From Halomarina halobia (lineage in GTDB: Archaea > Halobacteriota > Halobacteria > Halobacteriales > Haloarculaceae), in contig NZ_CP119992.1 in assembly GCF_029338575.1 (NCBI RefSeq), positions 186,001 to 250,000 on the forward strand: a stretch of DNA of 64,000 nucleotides. Reading direction: 5' to 3'. Below, piece after piece: positions 1-8,240 of the stretch (its first letter is position 1; every line of letters begins with the position of its first letter). A program made the translations under genes and the position numbers. The notes under the pieces were generated by a model that was given only the letters and a program-made list of their open reading frames with translations, was not told where the DNA came from and did not search any database.

Positions 1-36
1 CGAGTCGATCCGTCGCGTCTCGCGAGAGGAGACGTA

Positions 37-67
37 CTGGGCGGTTACACCGACGGTAACCGCCCGG
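37..67. other. strong hairpin
   Basis: A perfect 10-base inverted repeat (GGGCGGTTAC at 39-48, GTAACCGCCC at 56-65) has a 7-base loop and can be extended by a wobble and a C-G pair. No T-run follows it. It may be the 3' structure of a gene lying left of the window or a regulator site. Its function is unknown. Confidence 0.45.
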
Positions 68-211
68 TAGCCGTCCGGCGCGGCGGGCGCGGCCTCGGGA
101 GTCGCTCGGCCGATACCCGACCGGACGGATAACCGAGACGTAACAAAGGGGGTTGGCGGTGAATCGGCGATCGCTAACAGCCGCGGCGGCTGGCGGCACG
201 AGGCCCAGACA

Positions 212-349
212 ATGAGCACCGAACAACGCGACGCCGATGGACCGGAGATCGAGTTCCTGCAGCTGTCGGACTTCCGCATCAAGCTGACGACGGACGACGA
301 CGCGTGGATCATCTCCGACAAGTGGTACGACCTCGACGCGAAGCGCTGA
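212..349 (+). CDS. small acidic hypothetical protein (45 aa)
   Basis: This short ORF starts with ATG and ends with TGA. It encodes 45 residues with a Gly/Asp-rich start followed by a segment that reads like a small beta-rich domain (residues 14-40: EFLQLSDFRIKL, then AWIISDKWYDL). The amino-acid composition and third-position G/C bias fit haloarchaeal coding sequence. I recognise no family. It stands alone, facing the convergent lactate permease gene about 70 bases away. The alternating hydrophobic pattern and the Trp-Ile-Ile-Ser-Asp motif resemble the many tiny haloarchaeal proteins of unknown role. The start is the only ATG available. Confidence 0.55.
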   Translation: MSTEQRDADGPEIEFLQLSDFRIKLTTDDDAWIISDKWYDLDAKR

Positions 350-421
350 CGGCGACCGCACCGTCGAACGTCCCCGCGACGGCACCGGCACCGGCACCGA
401 AGGCGGAGAGCCGGACGCGGG

Positions 422-2143
422 TCAGAACGTCCCCGGGAAGAGGACGTAGACGAACAGTAGCGTGAGCGCGCCGGTCATCAGTCCGTAGTAGGCGAGCGGG
501 ATGAGCTCGTAGCGGATGACGCGACCCTCCTCGCCGACCAGCCCGACCACCGCGAGCGCGGCGACCACGTTGTGGACGGCGATGAGGTTCCCGATGGCAC
601 CGCCGACCGCCTGCGAGGCGACGACGATGGTCCGCGAGACGCCGAGGTTCTCGGCGACGTTGTACTGGAACGTCCCAAACAGGATGTCGCTCACGGTGTT
701 CGACCCGGCGAGGAACGCGCCGAACGCGCCCACGAAGGGGGCGAACAGCGGGTAGATCCCACCGGCGGCGTTCGCGGTCGCGTTCGAGAGCACGCGCAGC
801 ATGCTCTCGGTGCTCGCCGCCTCGCCCGACTGGATCATGATCTGCACCGTCCCGACGGCGAACAGCAGCGCGACGACGGCGGGCGCGACCTTCTCCGCCG
901 TCTCGACCCACGCGTCCCTGATCTCCCCGCCGCTCATCCCCTGGAGCGGGATGGTCACGAAGTGGACGAACACGAACACCGCGCCGGGGAGGTACAGGAG
1001 GGCGAAGTCGTTCTCGAGTCCCGTGCCGAGGATGTCGCTCCAGACGAACACCAGGTTGCTCGTCAGGAACTCCGTGACGGGGTCGACGACCCGCGTGATC
1101 ACGAGCAGCAGCGCGAGCAGCGCGTAGGGCGTCCACGCCTTCCAGAGGGGCATCGCCGCCGACTGCCCGGACGAGTCGGCGACGAACCCACCGTCGGCGG
1201 CGATCGCGCCGTCCCTGTCGCTCGACTCGCCGGGTTCGATGTCGCCGACCCAGTGGTCGGGCCAGACGCTCCGGGGGGCGAAGTCCCACTCCTCGTCGGG
1301 GTGGAAGAAACCCGCCTTCAGCGCGCCGACGGTGACGGCGAGGCCGACCATCGCGCCGATGAGGCCCGGGAAGACCGGGCCGATGAGGTACGCCGTGAGC
1401 CAGTAGGGGACGGCGAACGACGCCCACGCGAACAGCGTCAGCGGGAGCACTTCGAGCGCCGGACGGACGGAGCGCTCCTCGCCGAAGAAGCGCGTCATCA
1501 TCGCCACGCCGATGAAGGGCAGGAACACTCCGACGACGACGTGGAACGTGGCGGCCCAGACGCCGATCGTCGCCACCCACTCGGGGACGGGCGCGCCGCC
1601 GGGCGTGGCGACGTTCGCGGTCTCGAACACGTCGATGAGTCCGATGATGAGCGGCGTGCCCACCGCGCCGAACGTGATCGCCATCAGGTTCCCCGTGAGG
1701 GCCACGACGACGGCCGCGAGCGGCGGGAAGCCGAGCCCAACCAGTAGCGGACCGACGACCGCCGCGGGCGTGCCGAACCCGGCGGCGGCCTCGATGAACG
1801 AGCCCATCAGGAACACGAGCAGCACGACCTGCACGCGGCGGTCCTCGCTGATGGAGGCGAAGCCGGCGTTGATGGCGTCGAACGCGCCGGTCCGCTTCAG
1901 CGAGTACAGGAGGAGGATCGCCCCGAAGACGATCCAGAGGATGTTCGCCGCGGTGATGAAGCCGTTGATCGTCGCGGCCGCGACCCACGCCGGCGTCATC
2001 CCCCAGCCCACGAAGCCGACGACGACCGCGGAGAGCCAGGCGACGGGCATCGCCCGCGTCGCGGGCCAGTACCGGACGACCATCAGGTACGCGATGACGG
2101 CGAGCGGGAGGACCGCCATCGCGATCTCGACGACGCTAGCCAC
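422..2143 (-). CDS. lctP: L-lactate permease family transporter
   Basis: The 573-residue polytopic membrane protein matches the L-lactate permease (LctP) family in length (about 550 aa) and in its diagnostic stretch [19 protein letters not shown] around residues 119-137. At least twelve hydrophobic segments are visible. A hydrophilic Asp/Glu/Gly-rich loop in the middle (about residues 290-330) fits a cytoplasmic loop. The family imports lactate or glycolate with protons or cations. It is transcribed away from the winged-helix regulator at 2593, so that regulator may control it, but the strong palindrome lies nearer to the regulator. The exact substrate (lactate, glycolate or another 2-hydroxy acid) is an inference from the family. 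Confidence 0.9.
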   Translation of the reverse strand: MASVVEIAMAVLPLAVIAYLMVVRYWPATRAMPVAWLSAVVVGFVGWGMTPAWVAAATINGFITAANILWIVFGAILLLYSLKRTGAFDAINAGFASISEDRRVQVVLLVFLMGSFIEAAAGFGTPAAVVGPLLVGLGFPPLAAVVVALTGNLMAITFGAVGTPLIIGLIDVFETANVATPGGAPVPEWVATIGVWAATFHVVVGVFLPFIGVAMMTRFFGEERSVRPALEVLPLTLFAWASFAVPYWLTAYLIGPVFPGLIGAMVGLAVTVGALKAGFFHPDEEWDFAPRSVWPDHWVGDIEPGESSDRDGAIAADGGFVADSSGQSAAMPLWKAWTPYALLALLLVITRVVDPVTEFLTSNLVFVWSDILGTGLENDFALLYLPGAVFVFVHFVTIPLQGMSGGEIRDAWVETAEKVAPAVVALLFAVGTVQIMIQSGEAASTESMLRVLSNATANAAGGIYPLFAPFVGAFGAFLAGSNTVSDILFGTFQYNVAENLGVSRTIVVASQAVGGAIGNLIAVHNVVAALAVVGLVGEEGRVIRYELIPLAYYGLMTGALTLLFVYVLFPGTF

Positions 2144-2221
2144 GGAGGGCCACCTCGGACCCGACCGTCACGCGACCGTTCTCGACTCTTTCTGGCATGG
2201 AACTGGCATAGCAGCACCCCG

Positions 2222-2233
2222 ATTTATAATTAT
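2222..2233 (-). promoter_or_regulatory. AT-rich TATA-like element upstream of lctP
   Basis: The stretch at 2222-2233 reads AATTATAAAT on the minus strand and is the only AT-rich segment upstream of lctP. It lies about 85 bases from the start codon, which would give a leader of roughly 60 bases rather than a leaderless transcript. Confidence 0.35.
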
Positions 2234-2519
2234 CGTTTATTGAACGGCGTCTGATACGTTAATCGGAGCGAAACGGGGCACTGCGACGCCGGTCCGTCGA
2301 GCGGCGGTCCCGTCGTTCGCCCGGCCGACCCGTCGTCGCCGTCCCTTCGAACCGACGAGCGCCCGCCGCGCCGTCGGTTCGCGTACCGTCACCTCTCACC
2401 CGTGATCCGGGCGTATCGACCGCGGTTACATTCGTATGTGGCGGCGTAGTCCGGCGGTTTCTCGGCCGATCCGTCCGCGACTCTCCCGGCCGCGGGTGCG
2501 AGTCGCACGATCGCGACGG

Positions 2520-2569
2520 CCTTTACACACGTGTGTACAGGAAGTACAGTCGTGTGTAAAGGCTTATGC
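2520..2569 (+). promoter_or_regulatory. operator-like inverted repeat and TATA box of the winged-helix regulator
   Basis: Two perfect 12-base arms, CCTTTACACACG (2520-2531) and CGTGTGTAAAGG (2551-2562), flank a 19-base spacer. Inside them are a 12-base palindrome ACACACGTGTGT (2525-2536) and a smaller TGTAC/GTACA pair (2534-2548). A TATA-like CTTATG at 2563-2568 follows directly and sits about 27 bases before the ATG at 2593. A protein bound here would cover the BRE/TATA region, so autoregulation of the downstream HTH gene is the simplest reading. Confidence 0.75.
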
Positions 2570-2592
2570 AGTCGAGTGTGGTGGGGTAGCGC

Positions 2593-3165
2593 ATGGCGGA
2601 CCGACCGTCGGACGAGCGGGTCAGAAACGAGTTCGGTCAGTACGCGGATCGGATCCCCGCGCTGGCCGCGCTCGAAGTCTTCGAGGCGCGGGAGGATCGT
2701 GCTCGCCCCCTGACGGCCACCGACGTCATGGAGGCGCTCGACTGCTCGCGGCGGACGGCGCACAACAAGCTCGACGAGCTCGTCGAGCGCGACCTCCTCG
2801 CGACGCGCAAGGTGAGCGCCCGGGGGCGCGTGTGGTGGGTCCCGATGGAACGTCCCGGCGACGCGGCCCGGCCGTCGCGCTCCGCGACCGCGGAGCGGGA
2901 GGTCGCCATCGAGCGGGTGGACCTGCCCGGCTCCGGCGAGACGCTCGCCGACAGGCGGGAGGCCCTCCGCGCCGCCTACGACTACCTCAGGGCCCACCCG
3001 AGCGCGAAGAAATCGGACTTCCTCCGGGACGTGTTCCCCGAGAACCCCGCCGGATACGAGACGGCGGAGGGCTGGTGGAACGCGATCCAGCCGGCCCTCA
3101 AGGACCTTCCCGGGGTCGACCCGCCGAAGGAGCGGGGCCACATCTGGCACTTCCTCGGCGGGTAG
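2593..3165 (+). CDS. winged helix-turn-helix regulator with C-terminal alpha-helical domain
   Basis: The 190-residue protein has an N-terminal winged HTH (about residues 15-85), with the recognition-helix pattern ALDCSRRTAHNKLDEL and a wing around KVSARGRVWWVP. A linker rich in Ala, Arg and Glu leads to a second domain (about 120-190), YDYLRAHPSAKKSDFLRDVF, that ends in a Trp-rich segment. The protein fits a DNA-binding regulator; the ligand is unknown. The start is fixed by a TATA-like box 27 bases upstream, giving a leaderless transcript. The strong inverted repeat just upstream suggests autoregulation, and lctP is the divergent neighbour. No known named family was recognised beyond wHTH. 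Confidence 0.8.
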   Translation: MADRPSDERVRNEFGQYADRIPALAALEVFEAREDRARPLTATDVMEALDCSRRTAHNKLDELVERDLLATRKVSARGRVWWVPMERPGDAARPSRSATAEREVAIERVDLPGSGETLADRREALRAAYDYLRAHPSAKKSDFLRDVFPENPAGYETAEGWWNAIQPALKDLPGVDPPKERGHIWHFLGG

Positions 3166-3325
3166 CGCCGACTCAGTAAGTATAACCGTACCGCCTCCCG
3201 GACAGTACCTAACGCGGAGACGCGTGTGCGATGTATATGGACGCGAGTCCCTCCCGGCGGTCCGCGCGAGGTCGGGGCGTCGACCGGCGTCCGCCGCGGA
3301 CTCGTCCGGAGCGCGGGGTCGACGG

Positions 3326-5065
3326 ATGAGCTCCGACCGGACGACGGACGGGGACGCCGAGTCCGACCGCTACGCCTCGGACGCCGACGGCCGCGAGTAC
3401 CGCGGGTCGGTGTACATCCCCGTCGCCTACGACAACCTGGCGGCGGCCCCCGACACTGACGAGTATCCCGACGACGGGACCGGGGGTCGGTTTCGGCTGC
3501 TCGACCTCCCGAAGGTCCCGAAGGTGAGTCACGTCGTCGGGCCGAGCGCGATCATGCTCGGCGCGTCGCTCGGCAGCGGCGAAACGCTGTTCTGGCCGCT
3601 GCTCGTGGCCCAGCATGGGTGGGCGCTCTACTGGGCGTTCTTCGTCGGGGTGCTGACCCAGTTCGTCGTCAACACCGAGATCCAGCGCTGGACGCTCGCG
3701 ACGGGCGAGAGCGTCTTCCGCGCGTACGACCGCGTCCACCGGTACTGGCCGTGGTTCTTCCTGATCGCGGGGTTCGTCAGCCTCGGCTGGCCCGGGTGGG
3801 CCGCGAGCGCAGCGAAGATCGGGGCCGCCGGCCTCGGCCTCGGTCGCTACCAGCTTCCCGGCGTCGGCGTCACGCTCGTCGGCTGGCGCACCTTCGGGAT
3901 CGTCCTGATGGTCCTCATCTGGTCGACGTACCAGCTCACGCCGCTCGTCTACAACGTCGTCGAGCGGTTCCAGCTCGTCCTCGTCGGGCTCGCGATCGCG
4001 TTCGCGCTACTCCTGTTCGCCGTCGTCGCCCCGTTCGGCGAACTCGCCGCGGTGCCGGCCGGAGCGGTCAGCGTCGGGGCGCTGCCGCCCGACCGTGACC
4101 TCGCGGTCTTCCTCGGCGGGCTGGCGTACGCCGGGGCGGGCGGCTACCTCAACCTCTCACAGAGCCTCTGGGTGCGGGAGAAGGGCTACGGGATGGGGCG
4201 ATATCAGGGTCGCGTGAAGAACCCGCTCATCGGCGACGACCCGGAGCCCGTCCAGCGCGACGGGTTCTTCTTCCGACCGACGCCGACGAACTTCGCCCGG
4301 TGGCGCGAGTGGTGGCGCGTCGCCCAGCTCGAACACCTCCTGACGTTCGTGCTCGGCCTCCTCGTCGGCGCGACGGCGCTCATGGCCGTCGCGCGGGCGT
4401 TCGCGGCGGGCACGCGGGCGAGCGCCGTCGACATGTGGCTGCTCGAGATCGTCCCCGCCGTCGGCGGCGCGGGCGGGGCGCTCGTCTACGTGGTGCTCTT
4501 TCTCGCGCTGTTCACCACCGAGTTCGCCATCGTCGAGTCGTTCGTCCGAAACAGCGCCGACATCGTCTACGAGACCTACGGCCGAACCGCGGGGTGGAGC
4601 CTCTCGCGGATCTTCTGGCTCCTGCTGACCGTCTTCGCGGGGTGGGGCGTCCTGATCCTCCTCCTACCGATACCGGTCGAGGACCCGTTCAGCCTCCTCG
4701 TCGTCGGCGGGGCGATGTCCGGGATGATGATGTGGCCGTACATCGTCCTGACGCAACTGATCAACGTCACGCGCCTCCCCGAACCCGTCCAGCCCGGCTG
4801 GGCCCGCCTGATCGCGATGTGGTGGGCGGCCGCCTTCTTCGGCTACTTTTCGGTCCTGCTCCTCGACGGGGCGATCGCGGCGACGCTCGGCGTAGACGCG
4901 TTCCAGGCGGACGTCGCCGTGATCGGGAGCGCCCCCGGCGGCTACCTCCTCTGGCTCGCGTTCTTCCTCGTACAGGGGTACGCGATGGTTCGAACCGTCC
5001 AGCACAAGCTCCGGTCGCGGGGAACCGTCGACGGCGCGGCGCGGGCGCGCGGGCGCTTCCCGTGA
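3326..5065 (+). CDS. Nramp-like membrane transporter without the canonical metal motif
   Basis: The protein has 579 residues with a hydrophilic N-terminus (about 60 aa) and at least ten hydrophobic segments. The first one reads GPSAIMLGASLGSGE (about residues 72-86). In true Nramp metal transporters this place holds the DPGN metal-binding motif; here it is GSGE, as in the Nramp-related group often annotated as divalent-metal transporters. Substrate is therefore uncertain (Mg, other cation or small organic). I chose ATG 3326; the frame stays open to a GTG at 3224, and TATA-like elements exist near 3177-3186 and 3231-3240, so the start is not settled. It is monocistronic. Confidence 0.75.
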   Translation: MSSDRTTDGDAESDRYASDADGREYRGSVYIPVAYDNLAAAPDTDEYPDDGTGGRFRLLDLPKVPKVSHVVGPSAIMLGASLGSGETLFWPLLVAQHGWALYWAFFVGVLTQFVVNTEIQRWTLATGESVFRAYDRVHRYWPWFFLIAGFVSLGWPGWAASAAKIGAAGLGLGRYQLPGVGVTLVGWRTFGIVLMVLIWSTYQLTPLVYNVVERFQLVLVGLAIAFALLLFAVVAPFGELAAVPAGAVSVGALPPDRDLAVFLGGLAYAGAGGYLNLSQSLWVREKGYGMGRYQGRVKNPLIGDDPEPVQRDGFFFRPTPTNFARWREWWRVAQLEHLLTFVLGLLVGATALMAVARAFAAGTRASAVDMWLLEIVPAVGGAGGALVYVVLFLALFTTEFAIVESFVRNSADIVYETYGRTAGWSLSRIFWLLLTVFAGWGVLILLLPIPVEDPFSLLVVGGAMSGMMMWPYIVLTQLINVTRLPEPVQPGWARLIAMWWAAAFFGYFSVLLLDGAIAATLGVDAFQADVAVIGSAPGGYLLWLAFFLVQGYAMVRTVQHKLRSRGTVDGAARARGRFP

Positions 5066-5168
5066 CGTGATCGGCGCTCGCGCTCCGCGGTCGGTCCGAT
5101 TCGCCGAGCGATCCGACGAGCGCCCCGCCGGAACGAGCGCCGCGGCGTCGACCGTCCACATCCACAAC

Positions 5169-5187
5169 GTTTATGTGATGGTATCAC
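5169..5187 (+). promoter_or_regulatory. TATA-like element with adjacent palindrome
   Basis: A TATA-like CGTTTATGTG (5169-5178) is followed by the palindrome GTGAT-GGT-ATCAC (5175-5187, overlapping). Transcription would begin near 5199, giving a leader of about 260 bases before the NicO-like gene that contains the small ORF at 5219. The palindrome lies between TATA and start, where archaeal repressors often bind. Confidence 0.45.
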
Positions 5188-5218
5188 TCGGTGACACACG
5201 TCCGGTGGAGAGGAGACA

Positions 5219-5296
5219 ATGGGTGACGTTTCGCACACCGGACGATTCGACTTCGTGTGCAATCGCCCCGCGCCGCGCGGTACCCCCTGGGCGTAA
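5219..5296 (+). CDS. possible leader ORF (25 aa)
   Basis: An ATG preceded by the purine-rich Shine-Dalgarno-like GGAGAGGAG (5207-5215) opens a 25-codon frame ending in TAA. It encodes a peptide with one Cys, two His-containing or aromatic positions, and a Pro-rich end (NRPAPRGTPWA). It lies about 20 bases after the predicted transcription start and 160 bases ahead of the metal-transporter gene. It could be a regulatory leader peptide or chance; no family is recognised. Confidence 0.3.
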   Translation: MGDVSHTGRFDFVCNRPAPRGTPWA

Positions 5297-5458
5297 CCGC
5301 CCCTGATCTGCGGCTCGTCCGCGCGGAGACGGTCTCAGTCCCGCGGGGCGGGGCGATTTCGATCCGAACTGACTCGTTCGACCGCCGAGCGGTGCGACGA
5401 CCTCGGTCCCCCCGGCCTCCGGCAGGTTGAAACCGCCGACACGCGGAGGTGGACACGC

Positions 5459-6142
5459 ATGTCCGTCGTCACGTCGGTCGGGGCCGCGCTCGTCGCGGGG
5501 AGCGTCCTCGGCGTCCGCCACGCGCTCGAAACCGACCACCTCGCCGCCGTCGCGACGCTCGTTCGCGACGGGCGGGCGGAGCGAACCCCGGGTGCGATCG
5601 GCGTCTCGTGGGGGGTCGGACACGCCCTCCCGATCCTCGCCGTCGGGCTGGCGTTCGCCTGGCTCGGCCTCCGGGTGCCCGACGCCGTCGGTAGCGTCTT
5701 CGAGGCCGTCGTCGGCGTCGTCCTCGTCGTCCTCGGCGCGCGGATGCTCCTCGGCGCGCTCGGCGCACTCGACGCCTACCGGCACTCCCACGGCCTGCGC
5801 GCGGTCCACGCCCACCTGCGGATCGGGGGCGCGTCGCTCGGTCTGTCCCACCGTCACCTGCACGGCGACTCCTTTCTCGTCGGCGTCCTCCACGGCCTCG
5901 CGGGGAGCGGGGCGCTCGTGGTCGTCCTCGCGTCGACCGCGCCGACGGTCGGGGCGGCGCTCGCGTTCCTCCTCGCCTTCTCCGCGCTCTCGGTCGTCAC
6001 GATGGGGATCGTCTCGGTCGTCTGGAACCGGACGCTCGACACGGCGTTCGCCTCCGCCCTCCGCCTCGCGGCGGGCGCGCTCGGCGTCGGCGTCGGCCTC
6101 CTGCTGCTCGCGGAGCAGGTCGCCGCGGTCGGTCCGTTCTGA
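5459..6142 (+). CDS. NicO/NiCoT-like nickel or cobalt transporter
   Basis: The 227-residue membrane protein carries RHALETDH at residues 20-27, matching the HX4DH signature of the nickel/cobalt transporters. A histidine-rich loop (residues about 104-138; seven His in HSH, VHAH and SHRHLH) follows, and about six hydrophobic segments are visible. The family moves Ni2+ or Co2+ across the cytoplasmic membrane; export versus import is not decided by the sequence. A good Shine-Dalgarno GGAGGTGG at 5445-5452 precedes the ATG, and the gene sits behind the leader and palindrome at 5169-5296. Confidence 0.8.
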   Translation: MSVVTSVGAALVAGSVLGVRHALETDHLAAVATLVRDGRAERTPGAIGVSWGVGHALPILAVGLAFAWLGLRVPDAVGSVFEAVVGVVLVVLGARMLLGALGALDAYRHSHGLRAVHAHLRIGGASLGLSHRHLHGDSFLVGVLHGLAGSGALVVVLASTAPTVGAALAFLLAFSALSVVTMGIVSVVWNRTLDTAFASALRLAAGALGVGVGLLLLAEQVAAVGPF

Positions 6143-6219
6143 GGTCGCGCGGTCGGGTCGCCGCCGTTCGACGATCGGACCAGAACGCCCATTGTCGAAC
6201 CGTCGGCACTGGAGAGCGA

Positions 6220-6747
6220 ATGTCCGACCCGCCCGATCCCGAAACGCGCGAATCGCGCCCACGGTTCACCCGACGGCGACTGCTCGGCGTCGGGGCCGGA
6301 ACGCTCGCCGCGGCCGTCGCGGTCCCGGCGACGAGCGGCGTCGCCGCCGCCCACTTCCCCGACCGACTCGACGTCGACGTTCGCCCGCGGAGCGATCGGA
6401 ACGTCGTTCCCGCGCGCGGCCGCGGCGTCGTCCCCGTCGCCGCCCACCGCACGACGTTCGAGCGGGACGGCGAGCGCGTCGTCTTCGATCCGACGACGCG
6501 GCCCGAACACTACCGGTTCGGCGCGCCCGACGTCCTCGCGGACGGCGGCGGCGCGCGCCCGGTCCGGGCGGGCCGACCCGTCGACCTCGACGGCGACGGC
6601 GACGACAGCCTCCTCCTGCTCTTCCGCGCGGACGAGGCCGGGTTCGAGCCCGACGACGACGTGGCCGAACTCCGCTGGGCGGAGCACGCCGAGGGCGAGC
6701 ACGGCTACTCGGGCACGGACGAGGTGACCGTCGTCGGCCGCCGGTAG
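6220..6747 (+). CDS. Tat-exported acidic protein
   Basis: The 175-residue protein starts with a hydrophilic region, then FTRRRLLGVGAGTLAAAVAV (about 15-34), a twin-arginine signal, followed by an Ala-rich cleavage region. The mature part is rich in Asp, Arg and Gly and contains DLDGDGDD (about 126-133), which resembles an EF-hand-like calcium loop. No enzyme motif is seen. It is likely a secreted or cell-surface protein of unknown role. The neighbours (NicO-like transporter upstream, membrane protein downstream) do not fix its function. Confidence 0.7.
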   Translation: MSDPPDPETRESRPRFTRRRLLGVGAGTLAAAVAVPATSGVAAAHFPDRLDVDVRPRSDRNVVPARGRGVVPVAAHRTTFERDGERVVFDPTTRPEHYRFGAPDVLADGGGARPVRAGRPVDLDGDGDDSLLLLFRADEAGFEPDDDVAELRWAEHAEGEHGYSGTDEVTVVGRR

Positions 6748-6826
6748 GTCGGCGACGGCCAGTCCGACCGCGACAGAGCGCGGCCGGATCGACGCGCATG
6801 TACGTTCGGAGCCTCGAGGTGGACCG

Positions 6827-7165
6827 ATGAGATCGCAGGCGTGGCTGCACGCCGGTCCGTCGGCGGACGCGGATCTCGCGTTCGCGGCGGTGCTGACGCT
6901 CGCCACCCTCGGTTCGGCGGCGCTGTTTGGCCTCGGCGTCGCGGCGTTTCTCAGGCGGCAGTCGCGGTCGTACCTGCTCGTCGCCCTCGCGCTCGCCGCG
7001 CTGCTCTCGCGGTCGGTCGTCGCGGGGTTCGCGATCACCGGCCACGTCTCGGCGTCGGAGCATCACCTGCTCGAACACGCGCTCGACGCGGTGATGGTCG
7101 GCCTCGTCGTCGGCGCGGTCTACCACGCGCGGACGGTCGCCCGACGGTTCGATCACGATCCATGA
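6827..7165 (+). CDS. small membrane protein (112 aa)
   Basis: The protein has about three hydrophobic segments (residues about 15-40, 45-65 and 85-105) and His-containing text between them (SASEHHLLEHALD). It is co-transcribed with the next gene: its TGA (7163-7165) overlaps the ATG of the regulator at 7162 by 4 bases. A haloarchaeal family of unknown function is likely; the tight coupling suggests the membrane protein may sense a signal for the regulator. Confidence 0.7.
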   Translation: MRSQAWLHAGPSADADLAFAAVLTLATLGSAALFGLGVAAFLRRQSRSYLLVALALAALLSRSVVAGFAITGHVSASEHHLLEHALDAVMVGLVVGAVYHARTVARRFDHDP

Positions 7166-7671
7166 CACGCCAGCGAACGCGGATCAGAACGCACGTGCGG
7201 TCCAACCCCGGCGTCCACTTCAACGAGGTCGTCCGAAACCTCGACCTCGCGCCGGGGCAGGTCCAGTACCACCTCAGACGGCTGCTCGGCCAGGGGGCGG
7301 TCGTCGAGGCGCGCCTCTACGGCCAGACGCACTACTACCCGCCGGGGTACGAACCGTGGGAGCGTGCGGCGCTCGCGCTCCTGCGGCGCGAGACGGCCAG
7401 GGACGTCGTCCTCCACGTCCTCGAGCACGGTCCCGTGGCCCCCGCCGCGGTCGCGGACGCGCTCGGCATCGCCCGGAGCACGCTCGAGTGGCACCTCGAT
7501 CGCCTCGCGGAGCGCGACATCGTCCGGAAGGTCCGCGACGACGGCCGGGTCACGCTCGTCGTCACCCGCCCGGAGGCGACGGCACGCCTGTTCTCGCTCG
7601 TCTCGCCGTCGCTCCCCGAGCGGATGGTCAGCCGCTTCGCCCGCCTCGTGGACGGCCTGCTCGACGAGTAG
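7162..7671 (+). CDS. two-winged-helix transcriptional regulator
   Basis: The 169-residue protein has two HTH-like modules. The first (about 8-60) reads VRSNPGVHFNEVVRNLDLAP with QVQYHLRRL, and the second (about 75-135) reads LEHGPVAPAAVADALGIA with TLEWHLDRLAE. This is the pattern of haloarchaeal regulators with tandem ArsR/MarR-like winged helices. It starts inside the ATGA overlap of the upstream membrane gene, so the pair is one operon. The DNA target is not visible. Ligand sensing, if any, is inferred from the membrane partner. Confidence 0.8.
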   Translation: MTRQRTRIRTHVRSNPGVHFNEVVRNLDLAPGQVQYHLRRLLGQGAVVEARLYGQTHYYPPGYEPWERAALALLRRETARDVVLHVLEHGPVAPAAVADALGIARSTLEWHLDRLAERDIVRKVRDDGRVTLVVTRPEATARLFSLVSPSLPERMVSRFARLVDGLLDE

Positions 7672-7686
7672 CGCCCGCGACGGTCG

Positions 7687-8133
7687 TCACCTGACGACCG
7701 TCACCGGAACCGGCGAGCGCCGGACGACCGTCTCGGCGACGTCGCCGAGCAGCAGCTTCGAGAGGTCGCGCTTCCCCCGGCTGGCGATCACGACGTGGTC
7801 GACGTCGCCCTCCTCGACGTACCGCAGTATCCCCCGGGAGGGCTGGCCGAACCCGACGACGCTCGACACCGCGTCCGGGTCGTCCGCTCGCCCGCGGAGT
7901 TCCTCGTGGGACTCCCTCGCCTCCTCGCGCACGTTCTCGTACCACTCCCCGGAGAACGCGGGCATCCCCGCCTTCCCGAGCGGCGACTGGTACCCCGGCT
8001 TCTCGGGGTCGACGTCGAACGGGTTGATGACGGTGATGAGCGTGATCTCGTCGTGGGGGAGGGTCAGCGCGTACTCGAACGCCGCCGCCGCCTGCTCCGA
8101 CCCGTCGGTCGGGACGAGGATGTGCTCGCCCAT
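7687..8133 (-). CDS. universal stress protein (UspA) family, degenerate nucleotide loop
   Basis: The 148-residue protein begins MGEHILVPTDGSEQAAAAF, the standard UspA N-terminus. Canonical ATP-binding Usp proteins have G-x2-G-x9-G-(S/T) near the end; here it reads GKRDLSKLLLGD, so the second Gly and the final Ser/Thr are missing. It may therefore not bind ATP. The start is supported by a TATA-like element centred about 27 bases upstream. It lies beside the phosphate transporter on the same strand; joint expression is possible. Confidence 0.85.
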   Translation of the reverse strand: MGEHILVPTDGSEQAAAAFEYALTLPHDEITLITVINPFDVDPEKPGYQSPLGKAGMPAFSGEWYENVREEARESHEELRGRADDPDAVSSVVGFGQPSRGILRYVEEGDVDHVVIASRGKRDLSKLLLGDVAETVVRRSPVPVTVVR

Positions 8134-8240
8134 GGGGGCACTACGATCCCGCCGCGCTAAACGCTTCGTCACGGACCCGTGGCCTCCCCGATCGCGCCTC
8201 CGGCCCGCGGAACCCGAGCGCCGGCGGTCCTCGCACGGGC

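Noticed and set aside
5427..6830. 467-codon Arg/Ser-rich frame over the NicO and Tat protein genes
   Set aside because: It is in another frame over two well-supported genes and lacks any motif.
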